From the NCBI RefSeq assembly GCF_900116045.1, contig NZ_LT630450.1, positions 2,256,501 to 2,320,500 of the forward strand: 64,000 nucleotides of DNA, in the 5' to 3' direction. The DNA comes from Desulfovibrio piger. GTDB lineage: Bacteria; Desulfobacterota; Desulfovibrionia; Desulfovibrionales; Desulfovibrionaceae. This document shows, in pieces, positions 59,862-64,000 of the stretch. Under the pieces are notes generated by a model. The model had not been told where the DNA came from. It saw only the letters and a list, made by a program, of their open reading frames with translations, and searched no databases. Numbering within the stretch: position 1 is the first letter of the stretch; every line of letters starts with the position of its first letter. The position numbers and the translations under genes are program-made.

Positions 59862-61487
59862 TTATTCCTCCTCGGCCTCGGCGGTCACATTGGGCAGGTC
59901 TTCCTGGCGCAGGTCCATGGTGCGCTTGCATTCGCCCTTCATGACCAGGGCATTGGCCACCAGCTCGTGCACGCCGCTCACGGTCACGCCGGGGGCCCAG
60001 TAGTCGGCCAGGGGCGGCAGGGTGGCGCGGTCGATGGCGCAGACGCAGGCCATGTGGTTGACGCCGTACTTTTCCTGCACATAGCGCAGGGCGTTGCCGC
60101 GAGGCATACCGGAACGCATGCGCAGTTCCATGATCTCTTCGGTGTTCAGACCGGAACCGGCGCCGCAGCAGAAGGTCTGCTCGCGGATGGTGTTCTCGGG
60201 CATTTCCACGAAGTTGTTGCACACGGCCTTGAGCACGTAACGGGGCTCTTCCAGCAGACCCATGCCGCGGGCGGGGTTACAGGAGTCGTGGAAGGTGGTG
60301 ATGATGTGGTCGTTACGGCTGGGGTCCAGGTTCAGCTTGTTGTGCTTGATGAGGTCGGCCGTGAACTCGGTGATGTGCACCATCTTGGTGGCGGCCGCGT
60401 TGGTGAACTTGGTGCCGGTGATGGGGGAGGTGGGCACATCCATCATGCAGGACGGGGCCGGGCCGTTGTAGGTGGCCATGTACTGGTTGATGACGCGCCA
60501 CATGTGGCCGCATTCGCCCCCCAGGATCCACTTGGAGCCCAGGCGTTCGGCTTCGGCGTACATCTTGGCGTTGAGCTTCTTGGCCATGTTGAAGGAGGTG
60601 AACGAACCGAAGTTGCCGCCTTCAGAGGCATAGGTGGAGAAGGTGTAGTCCAGATCCAGCTCGTGGAACAGCATCAGGTAGCCCATGAAGGTGTAGATGC
60701 CGGGGTCCGCGAACACGTCGCCGGAAGGCGTGATGAACAGGATCTCGTGGCCCTTTTCGTTGAAGGGGGTCTTGGGGCGGATGCCGGTGATGGTCTCGCA
60801 GTCATCGGCCAGCATGTCCACGATCTCCACGAAGGAGTGGGGCTGGATGCCCAGGTGGTTGCCCGTGAAGGAGCAGTTTTTCACCGGGTCCATGATCCAG
60901 TGGATGCCCAGGCCCACTTCGTGCAGCAGTTCGCGCACGATGGCCGTGATCTCGGCGGTGTCGATGCCGTAGGGGCAGAACAGGGAGCAGCGGCGGCATT
61001 CGGTGCACTGGTAGGCGTAGTAGAAGAGTTCCTTCACCACGTCCTTGTCCCAGCCGCGGGCGCCGGCGCGCTTGCCGAGGATCTTGCCCAGCTTGGTGTA
61101 GTCGCGGCGGTACAGGGAGCGCAGCAGCTCGGCACGCAGCACGGGCATGTTCTTGGGGTCGTTGGTGCCCAGGAAGAAGTGGCACTTGTCGGCGCAGGCG
61201 CCGCAGCGCACACAGATGTCCATGAACAGCTTGAGGGAGCGGTGCTTCTGCAGGCGGTCCTCGAAGGCGTCACAAAGGATCTGTTCCCAGTTTTCGGGCA
61301 GGTTCCAGTCTTCGGCCGCCGGATCCCAATCATGGGGATTGGGCATGTGCAGCAGCTCCATGGTTTCCTTCTTGGCCGGATAGCAGAAGCTGCCCGGCGC
61401 GAACTTGGGCTTGATGTCCAGCCAGGGTTCCGAGGGGAACTCGGGACGGCTGGCGATGAGTTCTTGTGGCGTAGGTAATTTAGCCAT
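59862..61487 (-). CDS. dsrK: DsrK, cytoplasmic HdrD-like iron-sulfur subunit
   Basis: 541 residues. AAGGAG precedes the ATG. Two 4Fe-4S motifs CVRCGACADKC and CTECRRCSLFC are followed by an HdrD-like catalytic half with the noncubane cluster cysteine groups (DSCNPARGMG, TFCCGAGSGLN, GGECGHMW). DsrK is thought to reduce the DsrC trisulfide at the cytoplasmic face, linking quinol oxidation by DsrM to sulfite reduction. It lies between dsrM and dsrJ in the usual order. Confidence 0.97.
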   Translation of the reverse strand: MAKLPTPQELIASRPEFPSEPWLDIKPKFAPGSFCYPAKKETMELLHMPNPHDWDPAAEDWNLPENWEQILCDAFEDRLQKHRSLKLFMDICVRCGACADKCHFFLGTNDPKNMPVLRAELLRSLYRRDYTKLGKILGKRAGARGWDKDVVKELFYYAYQCTECRRCSLFCPYGIDTAEITAIVRELLHEVGLGIHWIMDPVKNCSFTGNHLGIQPHSFVEIVDMLADDCETITGIRPKTPFNEKGHEILFITPSGDVFADPGIYTFMGYLMLFHELDLDYTFSTYASEGGNFGSFTSFNMAKKLNAKMYAEAERLGSKWILGGECGHMWRVINQYMATYNGPAPSCMMDVPTSPITGTKFTNAAATKMVHITEFTADLIKHNKLNLDPSRNDHIITTFHDSCNPARGMGLLEEPRYVLKAVCNNFVEMPENTIREQTFCCGAGSGLNTEEIMELRMRSGMPRGNALRYVQEKYGVNHMACVCAIDRATLPPLADYWAPGVTVSGVHELVANALVMKGECKRTMDLRQEDLPNVTAEAEEE

Positions 61488-61499
61488 GATGTCAGCTCC

Positions 61500-62522
61500 T
61501 TACTCGGCGGCCTTGGAAGAGGGCTGCTTTTCCAGCGGCAGGCCGGCTTCGGCCATGGCATCGCGGTAAACGTCCTCATATTCGGCATAGGTGAAGTACT
61601 GCTTGGGCGGGTTCCAGGGGTTCACATGGCGCACTTCGCGGGTATTGGTGGGAAGGTTGCGCGTGGGGCTGAAGAACACGCCGGGCATGTGCATGAGCTT
61701 GGAGAAGGGGAAGTACAGCAGCAGCACGCTGACGAAGGTCAGATGCATGAAGAAGAGCGGGCTGATGCCGTCGGGGGCCACGGGCGAGAAGTGCACCAGA
61801 CCCATGATGAAGACCTTGACCTGGGCGATGTCGGTCTTGTCGAAGTAGCGCATGCAGATGCCGCTCAGAACGATGCCCAGGATGAGGAGCAGGGGGAAGT
61901 AGTCGTTCATCAGGGAGATGTAGCGCAGGCGCTGGTTGAACAGGCGGCGGGCCAGCAGGAAGAGCACGGCCACCAGCAGCAGGCCGCCGGTCCAGTAGAA
62001 GCGCGGGCTGCCGATCTGCATGATGCCGTCGATGCTTTCCATGAAGGTCAGCCAGCCGGGCACCGGATCCATAAAGAAACGGAAGTGGCGGATGAAGACC
62101 AGCAGGAAGCAGTAATGGAACAGCAGGGCAAAGAACCACAACCACTTGGAAGAGTAGTAGATGGTGCGGGGGCCCTTGTTCACAGGGTCGAATTCACGCA
62201 CGTCGGCCGCGGTGTTGCGGAACAGCGAACGGAAGAAGCAGACTTCCAGGAACATGCGGACCACCACACCGAACTTGGTGTTGGGGCAGTCCCACTTTTC
62301 CTGTTTGATGAAGTCCAGCGACTTTTCCTGACCCCCGGTCGTGGGGATGCTGAAAGGCACGGGCGATTTGGCCCAGTAAACCATGCGCCAGATGACGCCC
62401 AGGAAGAAGGTGACTACCGCCACATAGGGCAAAACCACGCCGAACAGGTACGACAGACCAACGGCCGAACCTGCCCAGGCAATGGCCCCGATGAGCGCCA
62501 CCACCAGCAATGATGCGAACAT
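61500..62522 (-). CDS. dsrM: DsrM, cytochrome-b subunit
   Basis: 340 residues, about six membrane helices. GAGG precedes the ATG. It is related to the NarI/HdrE cytochrome-b family; candidate haem-b histidines lie in LLFHYCFLLVFIRHFRFF and LVHFSPVAPDG ... FFMHLTF. It oxidises menaquinol and sends electrons to DsrK. The C-terminal tail is soluble. It starts 23 bases after the RsbRD-like gene, within one operon. Confidence 0.96.
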   Translation of the reverse strand: MFASLLVVALIGAIAWAGSAVGLSYLFGVVLPYVAVVTFFLGVIWRMVYWAKSPVPFSIPTTGGQEKSLDFIKQEKWDCPNTKFGVVVRMFLEVCFFRSLFRNTAADVREFDPVNKGPRTIYYSSKWLWFFALLFHYCFLLVFIRHFRFFMDPVPGWLTFMESIDGIMQIGSPRFYWTGGLLLVAVLFLLARRLFNQRLRYISLMNDYFPLLLILGIVLSGICMRYFDKTDIAQVKVFIMGLVHFSPVAPDGISPLFFMHLTFVSVLLLYFPFSKLMHMPGVFFSPTRNLPTNTREVRHVNPWNPPKQYFTYAEYEDVYRDAMAEAGLPLEKQPSSKAAE

Positions 62523-62545
62523 TCCCTACCTCGCTTCGAAGAGTG

Positions 62546-63073
62546 TTAGCCTTTGCCCGAAACCGGGCTGCCATCCACCGATTGCGCCCAGCGCACCAGC
62601 TGGGCATGTTGGTTGCGTATTTCGGCGATGCGCGTTTCCGCCAGGGTCTCGCGCGCGGCCGAATACAAATCGAAGGCCAGCAGCGTGACGCTGTCCAGCC
62701 GGGATTCCGCGTCCAGATATTCCGCCAGGTCTTCTTTTTCCTGGCAGAGGGGGAGGATGTGTTCACGCAGCAGGGGCTTCATGAGGAAGAAGACCCCCAG
62801 GCCCTGGCTGGGCGTGTACTGCTGCACGGCACGCAGGCGCACGAAGCGGTCCAGGGCGTGCTTGATCTTTTGCGGCGTCACATGTTCGCCGGCGATCACG
62901 TCATAGATGAGGCCGGCGGCTTCCTTGGTCATATCCCCCACCGGATTGGTGAAAGGATCGTTCTTGGTGCGCAAAAAGCCAGTCGTTTGCAGGGGATAGG
63001 TCGAATAGACCGCGTTGATCCAGCCCTCCACGATGACGGCGCGCTGTTCACGGAAAATTTTTTGTGCGTTCAT
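62546..63073 (-). CDS. RsbRD-N-like globin-fold sensor protein, first gene of the dsr operon
   Basis: 175 residues, nearly all helical. It resembles the N-terminal domain of RsbRD, the non-haem globin-like module of the RsbR stressosome co-antagonists: EQRAVIVEGWINAVYSTYP, FTNPVGDMTKEAAGLIYDVI, and RFVRLRAVQQYTPSQGLGVFFLMKPLLREHI. There is no STAS domain, so it is the module alone. The ribosome binding site is weak. It lies immediately before dsrM under the same promoter, and to my knowledge such a gene often precedes dsrMKJOP in Desulfovibrio. A role in regulating or assembling the Dsr complex is inference. Confidence 0.8.
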   Translation of the reverse strand: MNAQKIFREQRAVIVEGWINAVYSTYPLQTTGFLRTKNDPFTNPVGDMTKEAAGLIYDVIAGEHVTPQKIKHALDRFVRLRAVQQYTPSQGLGVFFLMKPLLREHILPLCQEKEDLAEYLDAESRLDSVTLLAFDLYSAARETLAETRIAEIRNQHAQLVRWAQSVDGSPVSGKG

Positions 63074-63106
63074 GGCAGTCGTTTGGCAAAAGGGTAAACG
63101 GGCTTT

Positions 63107-63135
63107 CCTATAAAGTGCCCGGCTGTTCTCGTCAA
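63107..63135 (-). promoter_or_regulatory. Promoter of the rsbRD-dsrMKJOP operon
   Basis: On the minus strand TTGACG (63135-63130), a 17-base spacer and TATAGG (63112-63107), about 30 bases before the first start codon. Boxes match at five and four of six positions. Confidence 0.7.
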
Positions 63136-63159
63136 GCTTTCATCGTCCGGCGGCGACAG

Positions 63160-64000
63160 CTAGGGGCAGGGCGCCGGGCCGCCGCATTGCCCGGCCACCT
63201 GCGGTTCCAGGGGCAGGGCGGCGTCCGGGAACGCCTGGCCGCCGGCCGGTGAAAATTCGATGACCGGTTCCTGCGCGCGGGCAGGGGCGGCGGGCCGGGC
63301 CTGTTTTTTGAGCATGGCCGGCAGGCCGCGATACTCGAAAAAGGGGACCGTGCGGGAGCCGGCATTGAAAATATGGGCCCGGTTGCGCTGCAGGCGCAGA
63401 CGCAGGCCCCATTGCCCCGGATGCAGGAATGCCCAGGGGCCCGGTTCCTCCACGTTCTGGCAGGCGGCCACGGCCTCCCTGAGGGACCTGCCTTCTTCCA
63501 GCAGGAGCAGCATGCGCTCCACGCGGGCCACGTCGGTGTCGTTCTCCGCCACCGGGCAGAAGGCCACGTCCACGCTGCCCGACAGGATGTCGATGCCTTC
63601 GCGGCAGGCCGAGCAGGACGGCGAGAAGAACATGCGCACCGTGGCCTGTCCGGGGTTCTCGCTGATGCTCCAGACCTCGCCCTGCGTGCGCATCACCTGG
63701 CCCGCGTTGACCACGAACAGCAGCAGCCAGGCATACAGCAGCAGCGGACGCTCTGGCGGGCGTTTGCCGGCCCGGTGCAGCGCCCGCCAGAAAAGCCAGT
63801 AGGCCAGGGCAAAAAAACAGGCCACCACCAGGCAGCTGACGCAGGGAGAGGTCAGCGCCATGAGCAGCAGCAGAAAAATATCGCCCAGCAGGATCAGTCC
63901 CGCCAGCAGATGCCCTGCCGGGACAGCCCCCAGCAGCGCCAGGAAGACCAGGGCGCCGAAGGCGGCCGTACCGATCCACCACATGGAGAGACCGCCGATG
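63160..64000 (-). CDS. VKOR-like membrane protein with thioredoxin-type domain (cut at window edge)
   Basis: At least 274 residues, probably more. The first ATG in view (63984) has no ribosome binding site, and the frame stays open to the window end, so the N-terminus is likely missing. Membrane helices fill residues ~5-95, with the motif SPCVSCL in the third, like the CxxC of vitamin K epoxide reductase (VKOR) domains. Then a thioredoxin-like part has FFSPSCSACREG (CxxC) and the cis-Pro region TVPFFEYRG. VKOR-thioredoxin fusions make disulfide bonds in exported proteins by passing electrons to quinone. The tail is Ala/Pro-rich and ends near CGGPAPCP. Confidence 0.65.
   Translation of the reverse strand, partial: IGGLSMWWIGTAAFGALVFLALLGAVPAGHLLAGLILLGDIFLLLLMALTSPCVSCLVVACFFALAYWLFWRALHRAGKRPPERPLLLYAWLLLFVVNAGQVMRTQGEVWSISENPGQATVRMFFSPSCSACREGIDILSGSVDVAFCPVAENDTDVARVERMLLLLEEGRSLREAVAACQNVEEPGPWAFLHPGQWGLRLRLQRNRAHIFNAGSRTVPFFEYRGLPAMLKKQARPAAPARAQEPVIEFSPAGGQAFPDAALPLEPQVAGQCGGPAPCP

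Noticed and set aside
1..64000. CRISPR array, insertion sequence or prophage
   Set aside because: No regularly spaced direct repeats, transposase or integrase motifs, or phage structural genes were found.

Overview
The window is a GC-rich chromosomal segment with bacterial gene organisation. The complete dsrMKJOP operon at the right end, which encodes the membrane electron-transfer complex of dissimilatory sulfate reduction, points to a sulfate reducer of the Desulfovibrionaceae (Desulfovibrio sensu lato). Cytochrome bd oxidase, SelB, a SulP anion transporter and many conserved but poorly known Desulfovibrio-type proteins fit this. I found no tRNA, rRNA, CRISPR array, insertion sequence or prophage gene.

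Left part (1-21,300). Minus-strand housekeeping genes come first: a CoA-disulfide-reductase-like enzyme with a rhodanese tail, selB, ispH, and a dus-SulP pair that overlaps by 4 bases. A GAF protein with a histidine-kinase-like dimerisation helix but no ATPase domain follows. On the plus strand are an OmpH-like lipoprotein, a beta-carbonic anhydrase, two tandem AEC permeases, an O-antigen ligase-like membrane protein and valS followed by a secreted protein of unknown role. A BPL_N-type protein is divergent from valS.

Middle part (21,300-36,400). Here lie a small lipoprotein, htpX, argJ, the str operon (rpsL-rpsG-fusA), a MarR regulator and a cupin gene that share an operator motif, htpG divergent from cydAB, an Lrp-type regulator, a metallo-hydrolase and an exported alpha/beta hydrolase.

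Accessory part (36,400-54,100). First comes a chaperone-effector pair: a CesT-like type III secretion chaperone directly upstream of a 750-residue SopB/IpgD-family inositol phosphate phosphatase carrying the CX5R motif. A degraded copy of the chaperone's 3' end lies just past the effector, so the effector is bracketed by direct repeats. Next is a 14-kb divergent cluster that looks like an undescribed export or biosynthetic system. Its minus arm holds an alpha-oxoamine synthase, a GT4 glycosyltransferase and an AsnB-type amidotransferase. Its plus arm holds a ketosynthase-less AT-ACP-(KR-like)-DH-like protein, a TolC-like outer-membrane lipoprotein, an HlyD-like adaptor, a lipid/oligosaccharide flippase, and a Tat-dependent ferredoxin with a small cytochrome-b-like protein. 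The likely product is an amino-acid-derived, acylated and possibly glycosylated compound moved across the envelope; this is inference.

Right part (54,100-64,000). It contains rlmN, a CCA-transferase-like protein that has lost its polymerase catalytic residues but keeps an HD domain, and the operon rsbRD-like gene-dsrM-K-J-O-P behind one good sigma70-type promoter. A VKOR-thioredoxin-like membrane protein cut by the window edge comes last.

Five intergenic copies of a long-hairpin repeat (two subfamilies) are scattered through the window, mostly at gene ends, and several perfect palindromes mark probable operators.
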